NCBI GenBank assembly: GCA_900314795.1
Contig: OMWP01000002.1
Span: 1-64,000 of the forward strand
Length of the DNA stretch: 64,000 nucleotides
Direction of reading: 5' to 3'
Source of the DNA: an uncultured Eubacteriales bacterium
GTDB taxonomy: Bacteria; Bacillota; Clostridia; Oscillospirales; Acutalibacteraceae
Positions within the stretch are counted from its first letter, which is position 1; each line of letters begins with the position of its first letter. The notes under the pieces were generated by a model. It was not told the origin of the DNA and made no database searches. It saw only the letters and a program-made list of their open reading frames with translations. Both the position numbers and the translations under genes were made by a program. Positions 1 to 7,339 of the stretch are shown piece by piece.

Positions 1-190
1 TCTGTGAGCACACCTGCGAACAGAATCGGATGAGGGGCTGACTTGTCCGTGAGATCATCTTAACAAAGAGTTTACGACTTTTCCTCGATCCTCGGTAGAC
101 GTACAGCCTCACAGAGACCTGCATCAATAGGAGAGGTTGTCCCCTCATCCGTCTCCCGTTGGTCGACACCTTCCCCCCGAGGGGAAGGCT
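1..190 (-). repeat. Repeat family R1, long non-coding unit, cut by the window edge
   Basis: The stretch has the box CGGATGAGGGG near 28-38, a core of about 100 bases, the inverted box CCCCTCATCCG at 141-151, and a terminal palindrome CCTTCCCCCCGAGGGGAAGG at 170-189. Its reverse complement matches the unit at 5890-6080 along most of its length, including the core around 60-130. A further copy of half the terminal palindrome lies at about 236-257. No gene is visible before 339. Confidence 0.8.
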
Positions 191-282
191 TTTTGGCTTA
201 AACGGCACATTACAGTGACACGAAAAAAGGCGCACGCGCCCCCGAGGGGAAGGCTTTCTTAAACAGAAATAAGCAGAACAAA

Positions 283-307
283 ACGCCCGAGATCATACTC
301 GGGCGTT
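283..307 (-). terminator. Terminator of the hydrogenase operon
   Basis: The inverted repeat AACGCCCGAG / CTCGGGCGTT lies just after the hydA stop codon, with T residues following on the minus strand. Confidence 0.7.
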
Positions 308-338
308 GTCTGTCATCTATCGAATCGCTACAATTCTA

Positions 339-2084
339 TCAGACGAAATTCTTCTTTCTTGCGACATAAGAGGTGTGCAGCAGCTCATGCGCCTTGTGGG
401 AGCCGGGCTCGCCGAGATACTCCTCGTAGATCGCCTTGATTTCGGGGTTGTCGTGGCTCTTTCTGTACGGCAGACCGAGGTCGTCCTGATACAGCGCCTT
501 CGCTCTGAGCGCCTTGAGGTCGACAAAGTTGCGTACATGACCGGGCTGGATGGGCTGACCGCCGCCGTTGACACAGCCGCCGGGGCAGCACATGATCTCG
601 ACAAACTGGTAGTCGGCTTCACCTGCTCTGATCTTGTCGAGGATGACAGCCGCGTTTTTCAAGCCGCTGGCAACAGCGACCTTGACGTTCATGCCGGCAA
701 CCTCGTAGGTAGCTTCCTTGATGCCGTCGGTACCGCGAACCTCGTTGTAATCGATCTGCTTGAGATCCTCGCCGGTCAGAACATCGGCAACGGTTCTCAG
801 CGCCGCTTCCATAACGCCGCCGGTAGCGCCGAAGATGGTGCCCGCGCCGGAGCCGATCGCCATAACGGGATCAAAATCGCTGTCCTCAAGCGCGGTGAAC
901 TGGATACCCGCGGTCTTGATCATCTTCGCCAGCTCTCTGGTGGAGATGGAGATATCATTGTCCTGCATACCGTCGCGACCCTGATCGTCACGGGTGATCT
1001 CGAACTTCTTCGCCACGCAGGGCATGACGGATACGACGACGATGTCGTGCGGGTCGATGCCTGCCTTCTCGGCATAGTAGCTCTTGATCATCGCGCCCTG
1101 CATCTGCTGCGGGGACTTACAGGTGGACAGATGGGGGAGAAGGTCGGGATAATAATGCTCACAGAACTTGACCCAGCCGGGTGAGCAGGAGGTGATCATC
1201 GGCAGGGTGCCGCCTTCCTTCACTCTCTGGATGAACTCGGTGCCTTCTTCCATGATGGTCAGGTCAGCGCCGAAGTTGGTGTCGAATACCTTGTCAAAGC
1301 CGAGCATTTTCAGCGCGGTGACCATCTTGCCGGTGACAAGAGTGCCGATCGGCATGCCGAAGCATTCGCCTAAGGTCGCGCGGATGGACGGAGCGGTGTG
1401 GACAACTACATGTTTGGTCGGATCAGCCAACGCCTTGAATACCTCTGCGGTATTGTCGTTCTCGACCAAAGCGCCGGTGGGGCAGACAACGGTACACTGA
1501 CCGCAGCTGACGCAGCTGACGTCGCCCAGCTTCTTGTTGAACGCACAGCCGATCTCGGTGTCAAAGCCGCGGTTGTTCGCGCCGATAACGCCGACGAACT
1601 GCTCCTTACAAGCGGCTACGCAGCGGCGGCAGAGGATGCACTTGTTGTTGTTGCGGACAAGGTGCAGGGTGGAGTGGTCTTCTTCATAATGTGTCTCAGC
1701 GCCGGCGAATTTGGTCTCATCAACGCCATACTCAAGACACAGCTGCTGGAGCTCGCAATTGTCGCTGCGGGGGCAGGACAGGCATTTTTTGTCGTGGTTA
1801 CTGAGCAGCAGCTCGAGGGTGGTTTTGCGATTCTCACGAATCTGCGGGGTGTTGGTGAAGATCTCGGTGCCCTCACGGTCGATGGGGTAGACGCAGGCTG
1901 CGACTAAGGAACGCGCACCCTTGACCTCACACAGACACATACGGCAGGCGCCGATCTCATTGATATCCTTCAGGTAGCACAAGGTCGGGATCTTGATACC
2001 GAACTGATGGCACGCTTGAAGAATCGTTGTATTCTTTTCAACGGTATAATCCTTGCCGTTGATTTTGATGTTAAGCATTTCCAT
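339..2084 (-). CDS. hydA: [FeFe] hydrogenase catalytic subunit HydA (trimeric, electron-bifurcating type)
   Basis: This 581-residue protein makes or oxidises H2 in the cytoplasm at an H-cluster. In order it shows a [2Fe-2S] ferredoxin domain (C36, C47, C50, C64), a His-Cys [4Fe-4S] region (about 96-116), two [4Fe-4S] motifs (149-160 and 191-201) and the H-domain. The H-domain motifs are L1 TSCSPGW (298-304), L2 MPCVAKK (354-360) and L3 EIMCCPGGCVNGGG (496-509). L1 has Ser where the textbook motif TSCCPxW has its second Cys. Its start lies 17 bases after the stop of the NADH subunit, so the two are co-transcribed. With HydB and HydC it should couple NADH and ferredoxin to H2; the bifurcating role is inferred from subunit make-up. 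Confidence 0.95.
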   Translation of the reverse strand: MEMLNIKINGKDYTVEKNTTILQACHQFGIKIPTLCYLKDINEIGACRMCLCEVKGARSLVAACVYPIDREGTEIFTNTPQIRENRKTTLELLLSNHDKKCLSCPRSDNCELQQLCLEYGVDETKFAGAETHYEEDHSTLHLVRNNNKCILCRRCVAACKEQFVGVIGANNRGFDTEIGCAFNKKLGDVSCVSCGQCTVVCPTGALVENDNTAEVFKALADPTKHVVVHTAPSIRATLGECFGMPIGTLVTGKMVTALKMLGFDKVFDTNFGADLTIMEEGTEFIQRVKEGGTLPMITSCSPGWVKFCEHYYPDLLPHLSTCKSPQQMQGAMIKSYYAEKAGIDPHDIVVVSVMPCVAKKFEITRDDQGRDGMQDNDISISTRELAKMIKTAGIQFTALEDSDFDPVMAIGSGAGTIFGATGGVMEAALRTVADVLTGEDLKQIDYNEVRGTDGIKEATYEVAGMNVKVAVASGLKNAAVILDKIRAGEADYQFVEIMCCPGGCVNGGGQPIQPGHVRNFVDLKALRAKALYQDDLGLPYRKSHDNPEIKAIYEEYLGEPGSHKAHELLHTSYVARKKNFV

Positions 2085-2101
2085 GTTGGTTCTCCTTTCC
2101 C

Positions 2102-3910
2102 TTAACCCTTGATGATAGCCTTGAACTTACAAGAATCCATACAAGCGCCGCACTTGATACACTTACTATGGTCGATCTCAAAGGCGGGTCTCTTCTTGCC
2201 CTCGGGGATGTAGTCGGTAACGGAGATCGCGCCGACGGGGCACTTACGGGAGCACAGCGAGCAGCCCATGCAGCTGTCCTTGATGATGGTGTATTCGAGC
2301 AGATCCTTACAAACGCCTGCGGGACACTTCTTGTCGACAACGTGAGCGACATACTCATCACGGAAGAAGTGCAGGGTAGAGAGAACGGGGTTGGGAGCCG
2401 TCTGACCCAGACCGCACAGGGAGTTCGCCTTGATGTAGTTGCACAGCGCTTCCATCTCGTCGAGCATCTCAAGGGTACCCTGACCCTTGGTGATCTTCTC
2501 GAGCATTTCTAAGAGACGCTTGGTGCCGATACGGCAGGGCGTACACTTACCGCAGCTCTCGTCAACGGTGAATTCGAGGAAGAACTTGGCGATATCGACC
2601 ATACAGTCGGTCTCGTCCATGACGATCAGACCGCCGGAGCCCATCATGGAGCCGATGGCGAGCAGGTTGTCATAGTCGATCTCGATGTCGAGGTGCTGAG
2701 CGGGGATACAGCCGCCGGAGGGACCGCCCGTCTGAGCTGCCTTGAACTTCTTGCCGCCGGGGATGCCGCCGCCGATCTCTTCGATGATGGTTCTGAGGGT
2801 GGTGCCCATCGGAACCTCGACCAGACCGGTGTGGTTGATCTTGCCGCCTAAAGCGAACACCTTGGTACCCTTGGATTTTTCGGTACCCATGGACGCGAAC
2901 CAATCCGCGCCTTTGAGGATGATCTGCGGGATGTTCGCGTAGGTCTCAACATTGTTGAGGGTAGTGGGCTTCTGATACAGACCCTTGACTGCCGGGAACG
3001 GAGGACGGGGTCTCGGCTCACCGCGCTTGCCCTCGATAGAGGTCATCAGAGCGGTCTCTTCGCCGCAGACGAACGCGCCTGCGCCCAGACGGATCTTGAT
3101 GTCGAAGTTGAAGCCGGTGCCGAAGATATCTTCGCCCAGCAAACCGTATTCATGCGCCTGATCGATCGCGATCTGTAAGCGCTTAACAGCGATCGGATAC
3201 TCCGCACGAACGTAGATGTAACCCTGAGAAGCGCCGATGGCATAGCCTGCGATCGCCATTGCTTCGAGAACGACGTGGGGGTCGCCCTCAAGGACGGAAC
3301 GATCCATGAACGCGCCGGGGTCGCCTTCGTCGGCGTTACAGCAAACGTACTTCTGATCCGCATCGTTGCCGCGCGCAAATTTCCATTTGAGGCCGGTGGG
3401 GAAGCCCGCACCGCCGCGACCTCTCAGACCGGAGTCGAGCATGGTCTGGATGACCTCTTCGGGGGTCATCTCGGTGAGAACCTTACCCAGAGCGGCATAG
3501 CCGTCCTGCGCGATGTAGTCGTCGATCTTCTCGGGATCGATAACGCCGCAGTTGCGCAGCGCGACACGCTTCTGCTTCTCATAGAAAGCGGTTTTATTCA
3601 GGGATTTGATGGAGTCGTTCTCGACGGTCTCCTGATACAGAAGACGGGTGACGATACGACCCTTGTTGAGATGCTCCTCAACGATCTCGGGGATATCCTC
3701 GACCTTGACCATGGAGTAGAAGGAACCCTCGGGATAGACGACCATGATCGGACCCAACGCGCACAGACCGAAGCAGCCGGTGGTGATGACGTTGACTTCC
3801 TTCTCAAGGCCTTTCTTGATCAGCTCTTCCTTGAGCTTCTCGGCAATTTGTAAGCTGTTTGACGAGGTACAGCCGGTACCGCCGCAAACAAGTACATTAG
3901 AACGATACAT
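2102..3910 (-). CDS. hydB: Hydrogenase NADH-binding subunit HydB (NuoF-like)
   Basis: This 602-residue flavoprotein oxidises or reduces NAD(H) and passes electrons to HydA. It starts with a thioredoxin-like [2Fe-2S] domain (cysteines near 9, 14, 46, 50), followed by the NuoF FMN/NADH fold with the glycine-rich GRGGAGFPTG near 165. Next come the NuoF cluster motif CGKCTPCRIG and a C-terminal pair of [4Fe-4S] ferredoxin motifs (CMGCSLCSRKC and CIKCGACMDSC). This fused N- and C-terminal arrangement is the one known from bifurcating hydrogenases and HndC-type subunits. It sits between the ferredoxin-like gene and hydA in one operon. Confidence 0.95.
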   Translation of the reverse strand: MYRSNVLVCGGTGCTSSNSLQIAEKLKEELIKKGLEKEVNVITTGCFGLCALGPIMVVYPEGSFYSMVKVEDIPEIVEEHLNKGRIVTRLLYQETVENDSIKSLNKTAFYEKQKRVALRNCGVIDPEKIDDYIAQDGYAALGKVLTEMTPEEVIQTMLDSGLRGRGGAGFPTGLKWKFARGNDADQKYVCCNADEGDPGAFMDRSVLEGDPHVVLEAMAIAGYAIGASQGYIYVRAEYPIAVKRLQIAIDQAHEYGLLGEDIFGTGFNFDIKIRLGAGAFVCGEETALMTSIEGKRGEPRPRPPFPAVKGLYQKPTTLNNVETYANIPQIILKGADWFASMGTEKSKGTKVFALGGKINHTGLVEVPMGTTLRTIIEEIGGGIPGGKKFKAAQTGGPSGGCIPAQHLDIEIDYDNLLAIGSMMGSGGLIVMDETDCMVDIAKFFLEFTVDESCGKCTPCRIGTKRLLEMLEKITKGQGTLEMLDEMEALCNYIKANSLCGLGQTAPNPVLSTLHFFRDEYVAHVVDKKCPAGVCKDLLEYTIIKDSCMGCSLCSRKCPVGAISVTDYIPEGKKRPAFEIDHSKCIKCGACMDSCKFKAIIKG

Positions 3911-3920
3911 TTAGTCCTCC

Positions 3921-4292
3921 TTATCTTGTGGCAGTGCCGATGGTGTATTCGGTAACGACGTTGTGATTGACAAGATGGTCGTTGACGACCTTGACGGCCT
4001 TTTCGGGGGTCATCTTGACGTAGGTGACCTTTTCCTCACCCGGGATCTCGACCTCGACGACCGGCTCATACTGACAGATGCCGATGCAGCCTGTCTGTGT
4101 GACGGTGACGTCCTTGAGACCGCGCTTCGCGATCTCTTCTACAAAGGCGTTGAGAACGGGTCTGGCGCCTGCCGCGATACCGCAGGTAGCCATGCCGACC
4201 AGTACGCGAGCGGCGTTGGGGTTCTCCTGACGCAGCCGCATCTCCGCCTGTGCCTTATCTCTGATCGCCTTCAACTCAGCTAAAGATTTCAT
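3921..4292 (-). CDS. [2Fe-2S] thioredoxin-like ferredoxin of the hydrogenase operon
   Basis: This 123-residue protein resembles the C-terminal half of NuoE and the N-terminal half of NuoF. Cysteines in ATCGIAAGA and QTGCIGICQYEP fit a thioredoxin-like [2Fe-2S] cluster, so it is probably an electron carrier for the hydrogenase. An upstream in-frame extension exists, but the ATG at 4292 has GGAGG eight to nine bases ahead and was chosen as the start. It lies two bases after the preceding ATPase gene and ten bases before hydB, so it is translated as part of the operon. The same small gene is found at this place in many clostridial hyd clusters. Confidence 0.85.
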   Translation of the reverse strand: MKSLAELKAIRDKAQAEMRLRQENPNAARVLVGMATCGIAAGARPVLNAFVEEIAKRGLKDVTVTQTGCIGICQYEPVVEVEIPGEEKVTYVKMTPEKAVKVVNDHLVNHNVVTEYTIGTATR

Positions 4293-4294
4293 TT

Positions 4295-4843
4295 TTACGC
4301 ACCTCCATATATGCTTTTCGTGTTTTCTTCTAAATAATCCGCGATCCATTCCAGCACGTCGGGCGTGTCCAGACTGACGTCGCCCAGCACCTCGCGCAGC
4401 TCCCTTGTGTCGAGGGTGAAGCTGCCGTTGTCCGTGGTGCAGGTGTAGACAAAGTCGATATCCGGATTGCATTGGATCAGGATCTTGACGGTGGAGTTGA
4501 TATCTCCCAAGGGGGTCATATCTACATGCGACTTGACATACGAGGCAGTGGTGGTAGTACCCTTGCCTTTTTCACTCTGTATGTCAAAGCTGCCGCCGGT
4601 CTGTTCAGCGCTGAGCTTGAACAGCGGAACTCCCAGCCCGACCTTGCGTGTGGTACGCGTGGTAAAGAACGGGTCGATGACCTGTTGTACCTGTTCCTGT
4701 GTCATGCCGCAGCCGTTGTCGGCGATCTCGATCGTGAGCCGATCATCCTTGTCGCTCTCGGTTACGGTGATGCGTACGACGCTCGCCTCGGCTCGCACCG
4801 AGTTCTGCGCCACATCCATGACGTTCAGGGATAGCTCTCTCAT
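4295..4843 (-). CDS. Histidine-kinase-like ATPase domain protein in the hydrogenase operon
   Basis: This 182-residue protein has a GHKL ATPase fold: an N-box (QNSV), a G1 box (DNGCGM) and a G2 box (GLGVPLF), then a C-terminal part of about 70 residues without a recognised domain. It has no histidine phosphoacceptor domain and no membrane segment. It could be an anti-sigma-like kinase or a signalling partner for the hydrogenase accessory genes. Its start codon overlaps the hydC stop by one base (TAATG), so translation is coupled. ATPases of this kind are regular members of clostridial hyd operons, but their role is unknown to me. Confidence 0.8.
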   Translation of the reverse strand: MRELSLNVMDVAQNSVRAEASVVRITVTESDKDDRLTIEIADNGCGMTQEQVQQVIDPFFTTRTTRKVGLGVPLFKLSAEQTGGSFDIQSEKGKGTTTTASYVKSHVDMTPLGDINSTVKILIQCNPDIDFVYTCTTDNGSFTLDTRELREVLGDVSLDTPDVLEWIADYLEENTKSIYGGA

Positions 4844-5343
4844 TACGCTTCCTTATACTTTGCGAGAATCGAGGGTACATCATCGGCGACCAGACGACCG
4901 TATACATCGTCGTTGACCGTCATGACGGGAGCCAGACCGCACGCGCCGATGCAGCGGCAGGCTGTCAGCGAGAACTTACCGTCCATGGTGCATTCCTCAG
5001 CCTCGATGCCGAGCTCGGAAGAAAGTCTGTTGAGAACATCGCCGGAGCCCTTGACGTAGCAAGCGGTACCCAGGCATACGCTGATGTTGTACTTACCCTT
5101 GGGGGAGAGCGCGAACTGGCTGTAGAAGGTCGCAACGCCGTACACCTCGTCTACGGGTACGTTCAGACCCTCCGCGATCATCTGCTGAACCTCAAGCGGC
5201 AGATAGCCGTAGATGTCCTGTGCCTCCTGCAATACGGGCATGACAGCGCCGGGATCATCCTTGTGCTTTGCGATGACTTCCTTCAGCTGTGCTTCCTGTT
5301 CCGGAGTGCCCTGGAACGGCAGGCTGCTGATTTTTTTAAGCAT
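4843..5343 (-). CDS. hydC: Hydrogenase subunit HydC (NuoE-like [2Fe-2S] protein)
   Basis: The 166-residue product is a NuoE/24 kDa-type subunit: a helical N-terminal domain, then a thioredoxin-like fold with the four cluster cysteines in SVCLGTACYVKG and CRCIGACGLAP. It carries electrons between HydB and other parts of the complex. An upstream in-frame extension exists, but the ATG at 5343 has AGGAGG seven bases ahead and begins the conserved sequence (MLKKISSLPF). It is the first gene of the operon hydC, ATPase, ferredoxin, hydB, hydA; a promoter candidate lies about 120 bases upstream. Confidence 0.93.
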   Translation of the reverse strand: MLKKISSLPFQGTPEQEAQLKEVIAKHKDDPGAVMPVLQEAQDIYGYLPLEVQQMIAEGLNVPVDEVYGVATFYSQFALSPKGKYNISVCLGTACYVKGSGDVLNRLSSELGIEAEECTMDGKFSLTACRCIGACGLAPVMTVNDDVYGRLVADDVPSILAKYKEA

Positions 5344-5452
5344 CTTAATTCCTCCTTGATCAAATTCTGTAAGTCGGGTTGAATTGTAGCGAATCATTCA
5401 CATAGGCTCTTGCAAAAAACACGATGGTTCATCGGCAAAATCCTATACATAC

Positions 5453-5504
5453 TTACGTTATCATCATATCACATTTCAATCGGATTGTCTATAAATTAAC
5501 GTAA
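5453..5504 (-). promoter_or_regulatory. Hydrogenase promoter candidate flanked by an inverted repeat
   Basis: On the minus strand TAGACA (5492-5487) and TATGAT (5468-5463) are 18 bases apart. The octamer TTACGTTA at 5453-5460 and its exact reverse complement TAACGTAA at 5497-5504 flank the promoter on both sides, as expected of a looping or paired operator. The regulator is unknown; the half-site does not match the Rex consensus. Confidence 0.4.
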
Positions 5505-5551
5505 ATTTTTCGTGCAAATATCGGCAAAAAATGCAGGGTTTTACTGATTTC

Positions 5552-5575
5552 GTTAGTTAGCGAAAGCTAACTAAT
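5552..5575. other. Perfect hairpin with GAAA loop upstream of the hydrogenase promoter
   Basis: TTAGTTAGC and GCTAACTAA are separated by GAAA, giving a 9-bp stem with a tetraloop. It lies in an AT-rich, gene-free stretch (5505-5696), about 60 bases upstream of the promoter candidate. It may be an operator or an RNA element; no gene was seen here. Confidence 0.4.
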
Positions 5576-5696
5576 TATGACAGGTTTTATCAGTCATTCG
5601 ATTCGCTTAAGGTAACGAAAGCAATATTCTATTTTAGAATTATATCCTGCAAAACGCTTTAACTTTTGCAAGTTTTAAAGCGGTAAAACTTTGAAT

Positions 5697-5758
5697 AGTG
5701 AGGAGTGAGGAGTTAGGAGTGAGGAGTTAGGAGTTGTGGAAAACACTTCGTGTTTTGG
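5697..5758 (+). repeat. Heptad repeat arm (family R2)
   Basis: Tandem heptamers of the type GGAGTGA/GGAGTTA are followed by the hairpin AAACACTTCGTGTTT. The matching inverted arm (AACTCCTAACTCCTCACTCC) starts at about 6089, so this R2 unit has been split by an R1 unit. Confidence 0.8.
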
Positions 5759-5768
5759 ATTTTTATAG

Positions 5769-6081
5769 CCTTCCCCTCGGGGTGCCCCCGTTGGGGGAAT
5801 GTCCGAAGGACAAGGGGGGAGCCGCTTCCGGCGAGGTGCCCCCGTTGGGGGAATGTCCGAAGGACAAGGGGGGAGCCGCTTCCGGCGAGGAGAAGGTGTC
5901 GACCAACGGGAGACGGATGAGGGGACAACCTTTCCTGTAGATGCAGGATTCGGTGAGGCTGAATGTCTACCGAGGATAACAGAAATGTCTTACTCTCTTT
6001 GTTAAGATGATCTTTCGGTTAACTCAGCCCCTCATCCGACTCGGCATCCGCCGAGCCACCTTCCCCCCGAGGGGAAGGCTT
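5769..6081 (+). repeat. Repeat family R1 unit nested inside an R2 unit
   Basis: The order is a left terminal palindrome (interrupted by the 54-mer pair), CGGATGAGGGG at 5914-5924, a core of about 100 bases, CCCCTCATCCG at 6029-6039, the hairpin CTCGGC-atcc-GCCGAG, and a right palindrome ending at about 6080. It is an inverted copy of the unit at 1-190 on the other side of the hydrogenase operon. Confidence 0.8.
5782..5889 (+). repeat. Two tandem copies of a 54-base repeat inside the R1 palindrome
   Basis: Copies at 5782-5835 and 5836-5889 appear identical. Each begins GTGCCCCCGTTGGGGG and ends CCGCTTCCGGCGAG. A third copy sits at about 31669-31720, again inside the terminal palindrome of another repeat family. 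The 54-mer therefore seems to target or grow within such palindromes. Confidence 0.85.
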
Positions 6082-6086
6082 TTTTC

Positions 6087-6235
6087 TCAACTCCTAACTC
6101 CTCACTCCTCCGCAGTAGCTCTCTGCCAATCAGCGTTCGCGGACTTGTTCGTCCGCTCCGCTTCTTGGGAGAGCCTTGCATGGGTGCTGTTAGCCAAATC
6201 GCAGATTTGGACAGCACCTCAACTCCTCACTAAAA
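6087..6235 (+). repeat. Heptad repeat arms (family R2) with hairpin core
   Basis: Inverted heptads (ACTCCTAACTCCTCACTCC) at 6091-6111 and again AACTCCTCACT at 6220-6230 enclose the long hairpin GGTGCTGT...CCAAATC-gca-GATTTGG...ACAGCACC at about 6183-6218. The arms end three bases before the PHP gene terminator. Confidence 0.7.
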
Positions 6236-6260
6236 AACCGCCCTGCTCTCGCAAGACGGT
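6232..6260 (-). terminator. Terminator of the PHP-domain gene
   Basis: ACCGTCTTGC-GAGA-GCAGGGCGGT followed by TTTTTT on the minus strand; the stem begins within the stop codon of the gene. Confidence 0.75.
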
Positions 6261-6979
6261 CATCTTTGTGTATCTAAATATTCAATTACCGCTTCTCTCG
6301 TTAATTCGGACAGCTCCAAGGTATTGGCGGCGTCGCGCATGTTCTCTAGGTAATGCGCGTCAGAGCAGGTGATGATGTTCATTGTGTCGAGGATCGGGTG
6401 CTGTTTTCTCAGCTCGTCTAGCTTGGAGATGTCTGCCAGTTCAACGGAGAAAAACCCGCACGCGGGGTCGATCTCACCCAGCACGGCGAGGATCGACAGC
6501 GAATCGCGGTCGATGTGCGCGGGGTAGCAGATGCCGCCGAACTCCTTCGCCTTGCGGTACGCGTCGTACATGCCAATAAAGGAGCCGGGCAGGAGCAGAT
6601 CTTCGATCTCGCCGATCTCCTCGTCATTTTCATTCATCTGCACCTGTCGTCCGTAGATCTCCGCTTTGTTTTTGATGTGGATGCGGTTCTCATCGACATA
6701 TTGTGAGAAGGCGAGCGCCTTTTCAAGCGTGGGGAAGAGGCATACCGCGTGGATATCCTCGCTGGTGGTCAGCTCCATGCCGGGGATGACCAGTACGCCG
6801 ATCTCCTCGCCGACCTTGATCGCCGCCTCGCAGTTGAGCGAGGTATTGTGGTCGGTCAGCGCGATCACATCCAGCCCCAGGAGCTTTGCCATGTTGACGA
6901 TGTTGTTGGGCGTCATGTCCATATCGCCGCACGGAGAAAGACAGGAATGTAGGTGCAGGTCGTAATAATATTTCTGCAT
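6260..6979 (-). CDS. PHP-domain phosphoesterase-like protein
   Basis: This 239-residue protein belongs to the PHP family (polymerase and histidinol phosphatase). The first metal motif HLHSCLSPC lies near residues 9-17, a second ALTDHN near 40-45, and later histidines (PAHID near 153, SDAHYL near 208) complete a metal site. The family hydrolyses phosphoesters or nucleotides with Mn/Zn/Fe; the substrate here is unknown. It lies five bases after a DRTGG protein gene. PHP genes occur at this position in other clostridial hydrogenase clusters, so a link to redox or hydrogenase control is likely but unproven. Confidence 0.85.
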   Translation of the reverse strand: MQKYYYDLHLHSCLSPCGDMDMTPNNIVNMAKLLGLDVIALTDHNTSLNCEAAIKVGEEIGVLVIPGMELTTSEDIHAVCLFPTLEKALAFSQYVDENRIHIKNKAEIYGRQVQMNENDEEIGEIEDLLLPGSFIGMYDAYRKAKEFGGICYPAHIDRDSLSILAVLGEIDPACGFFSVELADISKLDELRKQHPILDTMNIITCSDAHYLENMRDAANTLELSELTREAVIEYLDTQR

Positions 6980-6984
6980 AAGAA

Positions 6985-7317
6985 TTATCCTTCGATCAAT
7001 TGGCTGATTTTGACAGCGAGTTGATAGGCGTTTTCCTCGGTGGTGAGGATGTTCACGCCGTGCATCTCCGCTTTCTGACGCGCGTTATCGTCGAGCGCGG
7101 CATTCTCCACGAGGATGATACAGCTCACATCCGCCAAGGTTGCTACGGCGATGCTGTTGATGTTGCCCATGACGGTCAGCCATGCGCTGTCGGCAGGTGC
7201 TCTGCCCATGACCCAGCTGAGCAGGTCGCCGATATAGCAGTCCTCCACCGCGCGGTCGAGGTCATCCTCCACGAGGATCTTTAGATTGAGTTTATCGATC
7301 AATTCTTTTACGGTCAT
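6985..7317 (-). CDS. DRTGG-domain protein (first copy)
   Basis: The 110-residue protein resembles stand-alone DRTGG domains, a small alpha/beta fold that in larger proteins accompanies CBS domains or phosphotransacetylase and is thought to be regulatory. It has no catalytic motif that I can see. An ATG nine bases further upstream is only one base from the AAAGG box, so the ATG at 7317, about ten bases from it, is preferred. The gene is followed by the PHP gene, and a paralogue lies at 10170-10517. Function is unknown. Confidence 0.75.
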   Translation of the reverse strand: MTVKELIDKLNLKILVEDDLDRAVEDCYIGDLLSWVMGRAPADSAWLTVMGNINSIAVATLADVSCIILVENAALDDNARQKAEMHGVNILTTEENAYQLAVKISQLIEG

Positions 7318-7339
7318 CGTTGTCATTCCTTTCGGTGTA

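Noticed and set aside
5462..5504. Rex (NADH-sensing) operator at the hydrogenase promoter
   Set aside because: The inverted octamers lack the TTGTTAA-type half-sites and the 18-base spacing of Rex sites.
5782..5889. Tandem 54-base units considered as a CRISPR array
   Set aside because: The two copies are adjacent with no spacer, are identical throughout and lie in a palindrome; no cas gene is in the window.
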